From the NCBI GenBank assembly GCA_022771185.1, contig JALFCJ010000169.1, positions 1 through 5,768 on the forward strand: a DNA stretch of 5,768 nt, given 5' to 3'. The stretch comes from Spirochaetales bacterium (GTDB lineage: Bacteria; Spirochaetota; Spirochaetia; Sphaerochaetales; Sphaerochaetaceae). Of the stretch, positions 5,757 through 5,768 are shown piece after piece (within the stretch, counting starts at the first letter, position 1; each line of letters starts with the position of its first letter). The translations under genes and the position numbers were made by a program. Below the pieces are notes generated by a model that saw nothing but the letters and a program-made list of their open reading frames with translations, had not been told where the DNA came from and made no database searches.

Positions 5757-5768
5757 GCAAGGCTAGCC

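Noticed and set aside
1..5768. CRISPR array, IS element ends, rRNA
   Set aside because: No regularly spaced repeats, no transposase DDE or HUH motifs, no paired terminal inverted repeats and no rRNA-like sequence were seen. The Rpn gene is the only transposase-annotated family and has no recognisable flanking ends.

Overview
The window is a bacterial chromosomal segment. Evidence for bacteria is strong Shine-Dalgarno sites (AAGGAGG), a tRNA-Leu with a sigma70-type promoter and Rho-independent terminator, and bacterial protein families. Codon use is moderately AT-rich. The Rpn-family nuclease and the cytidylate kinase-like remnant are families common in host-associated anaerobes such as Lachnospiraceae-type Firmicutes and Spirochaetota. 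I cannot place the organism more precisely from the sequence alone.

Layout, left to right. The 5' end of a low-molecular-weight protein tyrosine phosphatase gene runs off the left edge on the minus strand (1-185). An AT-rich stretch with no recognisable gene follows (199-650). A decayed, frameshifted cytidylate kinase-like pseudogene lies at about 651-1071 (+). A leader region ends in a hairpin that encloses the ribosome binding site of the next gene. Two intact plus-strand genes, probably one operon, form the core: a 364-aa phosphoribosyltransferase-like protein (1304-2398) and a CodB-type cytosine permease of the NCS1 family (2425-3669). The next ~650 bases contain no intact gene, only protein-like fragments on both strands. 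An intact Rpn-family PD-(D/E)XK nuclease is on the minus strand (4332-5174). A small frameshifted gene remnant (about 5299-5450, minus) follows. The window closes with a complete tRNA-Leu(CAG) unit on the minus strand: promoter, tRNA and terminator.

Functional reading. The permease should import cytosine or a related nucleobase. The PRTase-like protein just upstream is a natural candidate for using an imported base or for sensing PRPP, but its PRPP loop is atypical and its long C-terminal region has no function I can assign. No cytosine deaminase gene is present in the window. The cytidylate kinase-like remnant upstream gives the area a loose pyrimidine flavour, though it is dead. The rest looks like accessory DNA undergoing decay next to a tRNA gene: several fragments carry stops or frameshifts, and an Rpn nuclease sits among them.
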